Below are positions 7,908 to 15,551 of a stretch of 43,131 nucleotides of DNA, in pieces. The stretch's first letter is position 1, and each line of letters begins with the position of its first letter. The notes below the pieces were generated by a model. The model had not been told where the DNA came from, did no database searches, and saw nothing but the letters and a program-made list of their open reading frames with translations. The stretch spans positions 1 through 43,131 of the forward strand of contig CBFHXB010000019.1 in assembly GCA_965659685.1 (NCBI GenBank). The letters run 5' to 3'. Position numbers and translations under genes: made by a program. The DNA is from MGIIa-L3 sp11892u (GTDB lineage: Archaea > Thermoplasmatota > Poseidoniia > Poseidoniales > Poseidoniaceae).

Positions 7908-9232
7908 GCGGCGGTCACGCACACGTCGAAAACTCCGTCTGGATGCGTTCCTTGCTGATGGCCGGTCTGTTCCTCACCATCGGTGTGGTCGCGTACGGTG
8001 TCCTTGCAGTGGGCATCGCAGGAACCAGCGAAGACGCTGGCCTCAACGGCGAATACCACGACGCAAAGGACGCCTATTACGCGGCCAAAGCCGACTACGA
8101 GTCCATCAAGGCCGATGGCGGTGACACCACCGATGCCAAGGCCCTCAAGGAATCGCTGCACGACGAATACGTCAGCACCCATCTGAATTACCTCACCTTC
8201 GCGGTGGCAGGAAACACCGTTCTGGTGATGATGATCGTGTATTCAGCCTTCATCGGATTTGGTGGCTTTGTCAATTCCCTGAAGCCCGACGCGGACCACG
8301 GTGATCATGACGACCATGGCCATCACGGCTCGTCCTCACCGATCGTCCTTGCCTTTGGCGTGATGCTGTTCATGATTGGATTCCCACGCTTTGCCAACGG
8401 CGCCGAAGGGATGCTGTACGGTTTGGAGTTCGAACTCATGGACATGGCCATGTCCACCACCGGCCTGGTGTTCGTGGTGCTCGGCATCGCCAACTGGTGG
8501 CAAGAGGACCTCCCCTTCGACGGGCATGGCGAGCAAATCGCCACCGCCACCGACGACATGGTGCCCTTCCGAGGGCAGCACATCCGTAAGGTGGGCATCT
8601 GGATTTTCCTGATGTCCGAGGTGATGGTCTTCGCTTCCTTCTTTTCCTCGTACCTCCGGATGCGTACCGGATGGTGCACCGACTGGGCGATCAAGTCCGG
8701 CGTCGAAGCCTGTGCAGGCGTTGAGGAAGGCAGTGTCGTCACCGCCTCGGACCTGATTCGTGGCGATTTGGCCACGCTTGCTCCCGGTGCCATCAACACC
8801 TTCGCCCTCATCATCTCGTCCTACACCATCGTGCTCGCCCTCAAGGCCGCGAAGAACACGAACTGGGAAGTCTCCAGCAACCCGCTCATGGCGAAGTTGA
8901 TGCCCACCCGCAAGGCCGCGGTGCGCAACTACCTCATCGCCACCTTGGCCCTTGGTTCCCTCTTCATCGTGCTGAAGCTCATCGAGTGGAGCCACCTCAT
9001 CGCAGAAGGCTTCACCCTCGCCACCCAGCAGGGTTCCATCTTCTACATCGCCACCGGCGCCCACGGACTTCACGTCTTCGTTGGGCTCTTGGTGATGCTC
9101 TACCTCATCTTCAAGGCCGACACCGTTGGCTTTGACGAAGAAAACGGTCAGGGCATCGAGTACTTCGGTCTGTACTGGCACTTTGTCGACCTGGCGTGGG
9201 TGGTCATCTTCCCCGCCTTCTATCTGTATTGA
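7904..9232 (+). CDS. coxC: Cytochrome c oxidase subunit III with N-terminal extension
   Basis: 442 residues, against about 200-270 for most subunit III proteins. The C-terminal half (about 222-442) is the family core: SEVMVFASFF with the conserved E239, TGAHGLHVFVG, and a final segment YWHFVDLAWVVIF. The first half is extra. It has a TM at about 16-38, an outside or inside charged helix (48-90, Ala/Lys/Asp-rich, coiled-coil-like), a TM at about 96-120, a His/Asp-rich loop (129-142) that could bind metal, and two further hydrophobic segments. The extension might be an absorbed subunit; this is inference. The ATG overlaps the coxA stop (ATGA), giving translational coupling. Confidence 0.92.
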   Translation: MSGGHAHVENSVWMRSLLMAGLFLTIGVVAYGVLAVGIAGTSEDAGLNGEYHDAKDAYYAAKADYESIKADGGDTTDAKALKESLHDEYVSTHLNYLTFAVAGNTVLVMMIVYSAFIGFGGFVNSLKPDADHGDHDDHGHHGSSSPIVLAFGVMLFMIGFPRFANGAEGMLYGLEFELMDMAMSTTGLVFVVLGIANWWQEDLPFDGHGEQIATATDDMVPFRGQHIRKVGIWIFLMSEVMVFASFFSSYLRMRTGWCTDWAIKSGVEACAGVEEGSVVTASDLIRGDLATLAPGAINTFALIISSYTIVLALKAAKNTNWEVSSNPLMAKLMPTRKAAVRNYLIATLALGSLFIVLKLIEWSHLIAEGFTLATQQGSIFYIATGAHGLHVFVGLLVMLYLIFKADTVGFDEENGQGIEYFGLYWHFVDLAWVVIFPAFYLY

Positions 9233-9241
9233 GGTGAGGAC

Positions 9242-9619
9242 ATGGGAGAACACGCATCCAAAATCGAGCAATGGGTCGAGAAGAGTCCAATCCCCATGGA
9301 CATTTACGCCCTGAACTTCTGGATCCTGATGGTCTTCACGCTGGCTGAAGTGGCCGCAGTGTTCCTCGTTCCCGAGGAACAGAAGTACGTGGTCTGGGCC
9401 ATCCTTGTCGGCGTTGGCGTCATCAAGGGCTACGGCATTGCGGCCTTCTTCATGCACCTGGCCGGCGACCCACGTCCGTACCTCTGGAGCTTCGTGTTCC
9501 CGTTCATCTTCGTCATCCTGATGCTCTGGGGCATCGGGCTCTCGAACCCGAGCGGCATCACCGGCTTGCCGGAGTGGTGCACACCCTTTTCTGGAACCTA
9601 CGCGACAAGCAATCCCTGA
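9242..9619 (+). CDS. Cytochrome c oxidase subunit IV (prokaryotic, CyoD/CtaF-like)
   Basis: 125 residues with three predicted TM segments, at about 21-40, 45-66 and 80-102. The second contains the family-typical VIKGYGIAAFFMHL. This small subunit is thought to stabilise the oxidase core. It begins 9 bases after coxC behind a GGTGAGG ribosome site and ends 9 bases before sco, as expected in a cox operon. The short C-terminal tail contains a cysteine (WCTPFSG) of no known role. It could equally be called CoxD; the family has weak sequence conservation and the context carries much of the call. Confidence 0.85.
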   Translation: MGEHASKIEQWVEKSPIPMDIYALNFWILMVFTLAEVAAVFLVPEEQKYVVWAILVGVGVIKGYGIAAFFMHLAGDPRPYLWSFVFPFIFVILMLWGIGLSNPSGITGLPEWCTPFSGTYATSNP

Positions 9620-9628
9620 GGGTTCGCC

Positions 9629-11146
9629 TTGCGCCGTGCTTTCCTGACCGTGCTGCTGGTTGCCACGTTGCTCCTGCCCGCGCAAGCCGCGGCCTACAAC
9701 GGGCTGGTGTTGTCCCGAGGCACCGTGGGCGACGTCTCGCTGACCGACCAACATGGAGCAAACGTCAGCTTGGACGAACTCAACGAGGACCTCCTTGTGG
9801 TGACGTTCATCTTCACCCACTGTCCTGACGTCTGTCCGGTCATCACCCACACCCTCAAGGCCGTTCAAGCAGGACTGAGCGAGGAGCTGGCCGATGACGT
9901 TGGCTTTGTGTCGATCACGGTCGACCCGGTCCGGGACACGCCCGAGCGTTTGCTGACCTTCACGGAATACCACGGCGTCGACTGGCCTCACCTGACCGGC
10001 GACGCCGCGACGCTCGAAGACGTCTGGGCCCGCTTTGGAGTCGGCGTGGAATCCGAGGTCATCGAGGCCCATGGAGGTCAACCGGACTACGCCATCGAAG
10101 CCGCAACGGTGACCGTGGTCACCGCCGACGGAGAGGCCAACACCCACCTGGTCCAACCGACGGGATGGAACCTCACCGTCGAACACGCGGACGCTGCTGG
10201 GTGGAACATCACCGCCAGCGTGGGTGCGAACGGCCACGTGGTCAACGCCGTTGAAGGCGTGGCCGCACCCGAGGACGGCGCATGGTCGTGGACGCTCCAA
10301 CAATGGAATGCGAGCGCAGCCGCATGGCAGAACAGTCCGGTCGGTGTGGACGACGTCAACGGCCTCACGCATCCGCACTTGGCTTGGACGGCCTCCAACG
10401 GAAACATGAGCGGCTTGCCCGCACCGACCGGTCGTTCGTCCATGCATCTCTTGTTCCCGAACGGAACCGTCACCGGCCACGTCCAGGCCTCGACGTCGGC
10501 CCATCTGATGACCCTCGGAGCCCTCAACACCGCAGGCATGGACCTTGACGTGACGATGGACCCGCAATGGGGGCACTTCCTCACCAGCATCAACGGCACC
10601 TCCGCTCCTGCAGATTGGTCCTGGTACTGGCGCTTGGCGGTCTGGAACGGCTCGCTTTGGGAAGAAGCCATGCTCGGCATGGACGACCTCAACGACACGA
10701 TGCATCTGGCGTGGTCACCCTCGTCGATGAACCTCAGCGACCTCCCCACCCCCGGTTCGATGGACGGTGATGCGCGCGATCAAGCAAGCCCAACCGAATG
10801 CAACGGGAAGGGATGGATCATGGGTAGCGGTTCAGCCGCTCATTGCATGTGTGACGACGGCTACAGTTGGGGAGAGGACGACCGGCTCAGTTGCCTCAGC
10901 GACGACGGCAGCGTGTCCGTTGGGCACAACACGGTCACTTTCATCCTCGACGATCGGCGGCGGCCGCGCGTCATGTGGTCCGGCGACGGTTGGGTGCCGG
11001 AAACCTTCACCGAAGACCTCGTTGAATTGGCGCAGGACGAGGGCATCATCGAACGCCCTGAACCGGCCAGTCCAAGCCCAGGAATGGCCTTGAGCATCGT
11101 CGCCATGCTGGGTGCCGCCCTGCTCCTCGAGCGGCGCCGTTCATAG
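9629..11146 (+). CDS. Sco1/SenC-type copper chaperone with a large insertion
   Basis: 505 residues. Sco proteins deliver copper to CuA of subunit II. A signal peptide (1-21) precedes the thioredoxin-like fold with the copper pair C65 and C69 in THCPDVCP. The third ligand, normally about 85-90 residues later, is H433 in VGHNTVTFILDD. About 260 residues are inserted before it. The insertion holds two copies of a roughly 75-residue DUF4430-like unit (about 180-255 and 295-365; compare HVVNAVEGVAAP...WSWTLQQWN with HFLTSINGTSAP...WSWYWRLAVWN). A Cys-rich EGF-like segment (391-422, four cysteines) follows. The C-terminus ends in SPSPGMALSIVAMLGAALLL plus ERRRS, a sorting-signal-like anchor. The start is a TTG after GAGGG; the gene lies 9 bases behind subunit IV. 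Confidence 0.88.
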   Translation: MRRAFLTVLLVATLLLPAQAAAYNGLVLSRGTVGDVSLTDQHGANVSLDELNEDLLVVTFIFTHCPDVCPVITHTLKAVQAGLSEELADDVGFVSITVDPVRDTPERLLTFTEYHGVDWPHLTGDAATLEDVWARFGVGVESEVIEAHGGQPDYAIEAATVTVVTADGEANTHLVQPTGWNLTVEHADAAGWNITASVGANGHVVNAVEGVAAPEDGAWSWTLQQWNASAAAWQNSPVGVDDVNGLTHPHLAWTASNGNMSGLPAPTGRSSMHLLFPNGTVTGHVQASTSAHLMTLGALNTAGMDLDVTMDPQWGHFLTSINGTSAPADWSWYWRLAVWNGSLWEEAMLGMDDLNDTMHLAWSPSSMNLSDLPTPGSMDGDARDQASPTECNGKGWIMGSGSAAHCMCDDGYSWGEDDRLSCLSDDGSVSVGHNTVTFILDDRRRPRVMWSGDGWVPETFTEDLVELAQDEGIIERPEPASPSPGMALSIVAMLGAALLLERRRS

Positions 11147-11147
11147 G

Positions 11148-11161
11148 GGGGAGGCCTCCCC
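11148..11161. repeat. Perfect 14-bp GC palindrome between sco and tRNA-Ser
   Basis: GGGGAGGCCTCCCC reads the same on both strands and starts two bases after the sco stop codon. It sits 10 bases before the tRNA gene. It could be a 3' stop structure for the oxidase transcript, a protein site for the tRNA promoter, or chance in a G/C-rich gap. No T-rich run follows, so it is not a classical archaeal terminator. Confidence 0.4.
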
Positions 11162-11171
11162 GTCGAATCAA

Positions 11172-11253
11172 GCGTGGATCGCATAGCCTGGTAGTGCGCC
11201 GGATTTGAAATCCGGTGTCGAACGACTCGGGGGTTCGAATCCCTCTCCACGCG
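11172..11253 (+). tRNA. tRNA-Ser (anticodon UGA)
   Basis: The acceptor arms GCGTGGA (11172-11178) and TCCACGC (11246-11252) pair perfectly, with G73 as discriminator, as in archaeal tRNA-Ser. The anticodon stem CCGGA/TCCGG encloses the loop TTTGAAA, giving anticodon TGA, which reads UCA. A long variable arm (TGTCGAACGACTCG) marks a class II tRNA and fits serine. The T arm has the GGGTTCGAATCCC form. CCA is not encoded and there is no intron. It lies between the sco and lipoprotein genes, reading the same way. Confidence 0.95.
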
Positions 11254-11310
11254 CCTGAACCTGCGAAAAAGGCGGGGAACCTTCTCAAACCACGACACGC
11301 TCTCACGGCC

Positions 11311-12759
11311 ATGCGAAGGGCCCTGCTTGGTGCGTTGCTGATGCTTTCGCTCAGCCTTGCCGGCTGCCTTGCCCCCACTTCAGCAGGGTGGGGCGAAGGT
11401 GGCGTGAACGTCAAAGGGGACGGCATGAACATGACCGTCATCAGCGATTTGAACACGGCCCAAGTCACCGTGCCCGAGGTCATCCTTTCCGGATGCGACA
11501 GCGAGGGTTCGATCGGCGTGGCATCCAACCAAACCCGCCTCATCACCATCGAAGGACATCTCGCGGCTTCGACCCTCTATGCGAGCCACAGCGAGGACAT
11601 CAAGGGGCTCTCAAACGGGGTCACCGCCGCGGTCATCCTCGAAGCCATGTCCTACGAAAGCGCGGAAAATGTGCCCAACGGACAAGGGGCGCGCGTCCCC
11701 GTCAAGAATTGGAACGAACCCCTGTATCCTGAAACAGGCTCAGGGCAAAGCACCTCTCAACGAACCGTCAACGTCGAGGACGTGGACCGCGACAGCAACG
11801 AACCGTGGTTCGTGCTTGGCCTCATTCCCGCATCGGAACATGTGGCCTACGGATTTGGGGCGGTGAACGAAGTGCATCAGCCGATCCGCATCGAGGGGTA
11901 CCTCGTGGACAGCGTTGACGGCAAAAGCCTGAGCGTCGGTGGCACGTCTGGAGCCGATTCGGCCCGCAACCAACCCTGCACCCTCGACGTGGACGATTCC
12001 AACAAGGGGACCCACTTCGTGCTCGTCCACAGCATCACGCTCCCCGGCGCCTCGGTCACGATGGAAGGAGATGCTGACGACGAATGGGTCATGGGCGACG
12101 TGCCCCTGCTCGGTCGCGGCGGCTACCTCGTGTACTTCCTGGTGGTGGCCGTCGGTGGCGGTTTCGGACTCTTCTTCGTCTCGTCGGCGAGGGTGAAGGG
12201 CGTCGCTGCCTCGCAAGCCAAGATCTTGCTTGGAAAGGAAAACATGGCGAAGGCCGAAACGGCCCGGAAGGCCCCGAAGCGAAAGGAACCGACCCCCACC
12301 CGCAGGGAGGCTCCGGGAACCAAGAAGGAAAAGAAGGCGAAGAAAGAGAACTCAGGAATCGGTGGTTTCGACCTCGATGCTGCCCTTTCGACCTCAGGTT
12401 CACCTGCATCGTCGAAACCCGAGCGCGCTTCAAGCGGCGGGTCGAGCGTGGTCGTCACCGAAGAAGCCAGCAGCATGGTGTCTCAGAACGCCGCTGCGAC
12501 CTCGAGCTCCACGTCGCCTGAGGCATCTTGGGAACCACCCGTACAGACCAGGGAACGCCGAAGCGGTGGCGTGACACCCATGGGCGGAGGAGGGCCACCT
12601 CAACGGAGCGCTGCTCCCCCACAACGTGAAGCCGAACTCGAGCCTTCACAACCCAAGGTTCGTCGCCGCCGAGCGGTCCGCAGCGCAACACCGGCCCCCG
12701 AGCCCGAGCCCGTTGCTTCCCCACCGGAAGAAGAGGAATTCTCAGACTTCTCGTTCTGA
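11311..12759 (+). CDS. Lipobox-containing membrane protein with a long low-complexity tail, unknown function
   Basis: 482 residues. The N-terminal signal ends in a lipobox, LAGC (residues 16-19), so C19 may be lipid-linked outside the cell. The outside domain (20-265) is beta-rich and unrecognised. A TM segment lies at about 271-293. The remaining 190 residues are low-complexity and cytoplasmic: Lys-rich at first (about 310-350), then Ser/Thr/Pro-rich, ending in an acidic block (PPEEEEFSDFSF). A lipid anchor plus a TM would tether the outside domain at both ends. The ATG at 11311 was chosen because an upstream in-frame start lies inside the tRNA. The end overlaps the lipid kinase gene by 18 bases. 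Confidence 0.75.
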   Translation: MRRALLGALLMLSLSLAGCLAPTSAGWGEGGVNVKGDGMNMTVISDLNTAQVTVPEVILSGCDSEGSIGVASNQTRLITIEGHLAASTLYASHSEDIKGLSNGVTAAVILEAMSYESAENVPNGQGARVPVKNWNEPLYPETGSGQSTSQRTVNVEDVDRDSNEPWFVLGLIPASEHVAYGFGAVNEVHQPIRIEGYLVDSVDGKSLSVGGTSGADSARNQPCTLDVDDSNKGTHFVLVHSITLPGASVTMEGDADDEWVMGDVPLLGRGGYLVYFLVVAVGGGFGLFFVSSARVKGVAASQAKILLGKENMAKAETARKAPKRKEPTPTRREAPGTKKEKKAKKENSGIGGFDLDAALSTSGSPASSKPERASSGGSSVVVTEEASSMVSQNAAATSSSTSPEASWEPPVQTRERRSGGVTPMGGGGPPQRSAAPPQREAELEPSQPKVRRRRAVRSATPAPEPEPVASPPEEEEFSDFSF

Positions 12760-13788
12760 AGCCCAGGGCACCGATGTGGCGCCTCGTGCGATGATTTGTG
12801 CAGGGTGCCATACCAAGGTCGCAGGAAGTTGGAGGATCGGCTCACCGTCCGCCTGAATGTAGGTGGGGAGGTCCAACGGGACGTCGCTCGGAGTCCCATT
12901 GGCGTCCACAGGGCGGAGGTTCACGCGTCGTACCCTGTGGGAGGTGATGCCCCATATGCCAACATGCTCCCCTTTCTTGACCGACCCCATCAGGTTCAAC
13001 ATGCGCCATCGACTCAGGCGTGGTGCAACCACGAGCACGGCTTCTTCGTCGGTTGGCGCCATGCCCGGACAGACCCGGTAACCGCCGCCGAAGGTCTCAC
13101 CGGTGCAGGAGGCAAGGAGGGTGAGGTCCACCGTAGCCGCAGGGTTGTCGTCCATCTGGAGCTCCACTTTTCGCCGGCGCCACACGGGAATGGTGCTGAC
13201 GCCGAGCCAGGTGTACTTGATCGGACCATGCAACCATTTCGCCCTGCGGAGTTTCGCTCGACTGATGGAGGAACTGATGCCGGCGTCCGTCTCGAGGAAG
13301 GTCCACCGGACGATGCGCTCTTCCTTTTCCGCAGGTCCGTCCCACGGGTTGGCTTCGACCGCGTAATCGCCCGATGTTGGGGCGGCAGGATGAGCTTCCA
13401 GCCGCCATGCGCCGCTCGGCCGATCCACGCCCTCCTTCAGGCAACGAAGGGCTCCGTCAATGTCGTTCCGAGGAATGCCATGGGTGATGGCAAAGTCGTT
13501 GCCTGAACCAAATGGAATCTGTCCGAGGACGGCTTCTGAACCGCGAAGGCCACTCGCGATTTCGTGCACCACACCGTCGCCGCCGACGGCAACGACGAGG
13601 TCGCCAGGGCCGACGTGGCCTTCGGCGACCAACATGTGTGCATGGCGGGCTGCGTCACCGGGTCCAGCGGTGATGAAGGCCTCGACCTCCCAACCGTCCG
13701 CTTCCATGCGCTGGCGCACGTCGGGCCAAGCCTTCCCACAGCGTCCATCGCGGCTTGCGGGGTTCACAATCACGTGGACGCGAGCCAT
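12742..13788 (-). CDS. Diacylglycerol/lipid kinase family protein (YegS/LCB5-like)
   Basis: 348 residues of the DAGK catalytic fold, which phosphorylates lipid alcohols such as diacylglycerol or sphingoid bases using ATP. The nucleotide motif GGDG is at 69-72 (VVAVGGDGVVHEI) and the second glycine motif is PFGSGNDFA at 92-100. The C-terminal beta-sandwich (about 120-348) contains TLLASCTGETFGGG. No TM or signal is present; these enzymes act at the inner membrane face. The substrate in an archaeon is unknown: archaeol-type or scavenged lipids are possible. The gene is divergent from ribD with 86 bases between starts. Confidence 0.88.
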   Translation of the reverse strand: MARVHVIVNPASRDGRCGKAWPDVRQRMEADGWEVEAFITAGPGDAARHAHMLVAEGHVGPGDLVVAVGGDGVVHEIASGLRGSEAVLGQIPFGSGNDFAITHGIPRNDIDGALRCLKEGVDRPSGAWRLEAHPAAPTSGDYAVEANPWDGPAEKEERIVRWTFLETDAGISSSISRAKLRRAKWLHGPIKYTWLGVSTIPVWRRRKVELQMDDNPAATVDLTLLASCTGETFGGGYRVCPGMAPTDEEAVLVVAPRLSRWRMLNLMGSVKKGEHVGIWGITSHRVRRVNLRPVDANGTPSDVPLDLPTYIQADGEPILQLPATLVWHPAQIIARGATSVPWASEREV

Positions 13789-13837
13789 GCAACCTCAGCC
13801 GGGCCGGAGAGGATGAAGGTTCGCGCCAAAAGGCGAG

Positions 13838-13856
13838 GGCTCATGTGTGAGGAGCC
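13838..13856 (+). other. Short hairpin in the ribD leader
   Basis: GGCTC (13838-13842) and GAGCC (13852-13856) form a perfect 5-bp stem around a 9-base loop, 18 bases before the ribD start. An additional small stem CGCC-AAAA-GGCG lies just upstream. I looked for an FMN riboswitch because ribD is a usual target, but the conserved RFN core is absent. The role, if any, is unknown. Confidence 0.25.
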
Positions 13857-13874
13857 GACCCTCTACACGTCGCC

Positions 13875-14885
13875 ATGTGGTCCGAAGGGGAGGCGAAGTT
13901 CATGCGACGCGCCCTCGAGGTCGCCGAACGCGGGCAAGGTCGCGTCAGTCCCAACCCACCTGTGGGATGTGTGTTGGTCAAAGACGGAGTGGCCATTGCC
14001 GAAGGTTGGCACGACCATCTCGGGGGACTTCACGCCGAACAGATGGCCATCCATGACGCCGAAGACCGAGGGGTGCCCACAAACGGCGCCACCGCATACG
14101 TGACCCTCGAGCCGTGCAATCACTTTGGTCGAACGCCCCCTTGCACGGAATCCTTGCTTTGGGCCGGCATTCAGCGCGTGGTCATCGCCCACCCAGATCC
14201 AAACCCCAACGTGCGGGGCCGTGGCAGCGACGTCCTGCGGGAAGCAGGCCTCGAGGTTGAGGTCGGTCTGCTGCAAGACGAAGCCTCCGTCCAGATGCGT
14301 TCCTTCCTCCATTGGTGCCATCACCGTCGGCCCTGGGTGACCGTGAAGGTCGCCGTGGACGCGAACGGTTCAGTGGACGACCGCTCCGAGGATGCAGGGC
14401 GCTTCACCTCCGAGGGTTGCCTCGACGAAGTGCATCGCCTTCGCCAACGGTGCGATGCGGTCCTCGTGGGCTCAGAAACCGTCCTTCGCGACGATCCTCT
14501 GCTGACCGTTCGTCGCGTCGAGCACGATCGTCAACCGCTGCGTGTGGTGCTCGATGGACGAGGGCGCGTCAGCGACGAAGCCGCGTTGTTCAACGACGGG
14601 GGATCCACCATGCACCTGAGAGGAGAGGTGGAATTGGAGCGCTTGCTCCAACAGCTTGGGGATCAAGAATTGCAGCGCCTCCTTGTCGAAGGTGGTCCTT
14701 CGACCGTCCACCGCTTCCTCCAGGCTGGCCTTGTGGACGAAGTGTTCCTGGTGCACAGCACGACCACGCACGCGTCACCCGTCCCTTCTGGCCTTGACGA
14801 TGAGGCCTTTGCCTCAGCGGGCTTGACGCCCCAACAAGGGCAGGTCTGGGGCGAAGAGCAGGTCAGCGTGTGGCTCAGGGCCTGA
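13875..14885 (+). CDS. ribD: Riboflavin biosynthesis protein RibD (deaminase/reductase)
   Basis: 336 residues, a bacterial-type fusion carrying out two successive steps of riboflavin synthesis: deamination of the pyrimidine ring and NADPH reduction of the ribosyl side chain. The N-terminal deaminase (1-145) has HAE at 53-55 and the zinc cysteines C81 and C90 in LEPCNHFGRTPPC. The reductase (about 147-336) starts at RPWVTVKVAVDANGS and contains LLVEGGPSTVHRF. Many archaea use separate proteins and the reverse order of reactions, so the fused form points to a bacterial origin. No other rib gene is in view. The stop is 3 bases from that of the opposing CoA-binding gene. Confidence 0.93.
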   Translation: MWSEGEAKFMRRALEVAERGQGRVSPNPPVGCVLVKDGVAIAEGWHDHLGGLHAEQMAIHDAEDRGVPTNGATAYVTLEPCNHFGRTPPCTESLLWAGIQRVVIAHPDPNPNVRGRGSDVLREAGLEVEVGLLQDEASVQMRSFLHWCHHRRPWVTVKVAVDANGSVDDRSEDAGRFTSEGCLDEVHRLRQRCDAVLVGSETVLRDDPLLTVRRVEHDRQPLRVVLDGRGRVSDEAALFNDGGSTMHLRGEVELERLLQQLGDQELQRLLVEGGPSTVHRFLQAGLVDEVFLVHSTTTHASPVPSGLDDEAFASAGLTPQQGQVWGEEQVSVWLRA

Positions 14886-14888
14886 GGC

Positions 14889-15542
14889 TCATTTCGACAA
14901 GCGAAGGGCGCATGCTTCCAGGGATTCCCCCTCGTCACGCAGGCTTCGGATGTAGGTCGGCACGCTGGCTTTGGACGTGCCAAGGTCGATCAGATCACCG
15001 ACCCATTCCACCGTGGTGGTGGGAGGAGACGCGTGTTCGTCCGATGCGTGTGCCGACCAAACGGAACACTGCGAGCCATCTTCATCGGCGATTTGCCGGT
15101 ACCACGGCGTGGAGATGGCGGGTTTTTCCATCTCATGCCGCTCTGAATAACGAACGATGCAATCTGCATGAACATGTGGCCATTCAGCGTCAGCAAGCCA
15201 TTCGAGCGCCACGTCGTCCTCCGCCCCAGGTTGGAACCAGACGAGGGGGCGTGTCTCGTGTTGCGTCATCAGCAAACGACGCACTTGGGCCCTGGCACGC
15301 TCGGGAGCAAGAAAGAGCACCGCCACCTCGACCGCCGTGCCTTCCTCCACCGAAGATCGAATTGGGACGCCCTCGATGCATGCTCCACCGTCACGAGGGT
15401 GCACGGGGACGACGCGCCAACCGCGTTTCCGCAGTTCGGGAACCGCGGTGTGTGCCGTTCGTTCGACGTTCAATCCAGCACCATAGACGTGGATAGAGGA
15501 CGCTGCCTCGAGCGTGTGGATGTACGACAGATCTGCTTCCAT
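14889..15542 (-). CDS. CoA-binding domain protein (YccU-like) with C-terminal extension
   Basis: 217 residues. Residues 10-125 form a Rossmann-type CoA-binding domain: a nucleotide-loop-like VYGAGLNVERTAHTAVPELR, then GWRVVPVHPRDGG, then a late VWFQPGAEDDV, all typical of the YccU/PF13380 family. The remaining ~90 residues (QIADEDGSQCSVWSAHASDE onward) are outside the usual domain and unrecognised. Members bind CoA or nucleotides; function is mostly undefined. It lies 9 bases behind pdxH on the same strand and is probably co-transcribed. No membrane segment is seen. Confidence 0.82.
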   Translation of the reverse strand: MEADLSYIHTLEAASSIHVYGAGLNVERTAHTAVPELRKRGWRVVPVHPRDGGACIEGVPIRSSVEEGTAVEVAVLFLAPERARAQVRRLLMTQHETRPLVWFQPGAEDDVALEWLADAEWPHVHADCIVRYSERHEMEKPAISTPWYRQIADEDGSQCSVWSAHASDEHASPPTTTVEWVGDLIDLGTSKASVPTYIRSLRDEGESLEACALRLSK

Positions 15543-15551
15543 GCCACCACC

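Noticed and set aside
8336..10705. Long minus-strand open frame opposite coxC, subunit IV and sco
   Set aside because: The plus strand has strong family motifs throughout; the antisense product is His/Gly/Asp-rich noise from GC-biased third positions.
11215..11310. Earlier start for the lipoprotein gene
   Set aside because: The in-frame upstream start lies inside the tRNA-Ser gene, and the ATG at 11311 gives a proper lipobox signal.
13801..13874. FMN riboswitch upstream of ribD
   Set aside because: The conserved RFN core sequences are not present; only short generic stems are seen.
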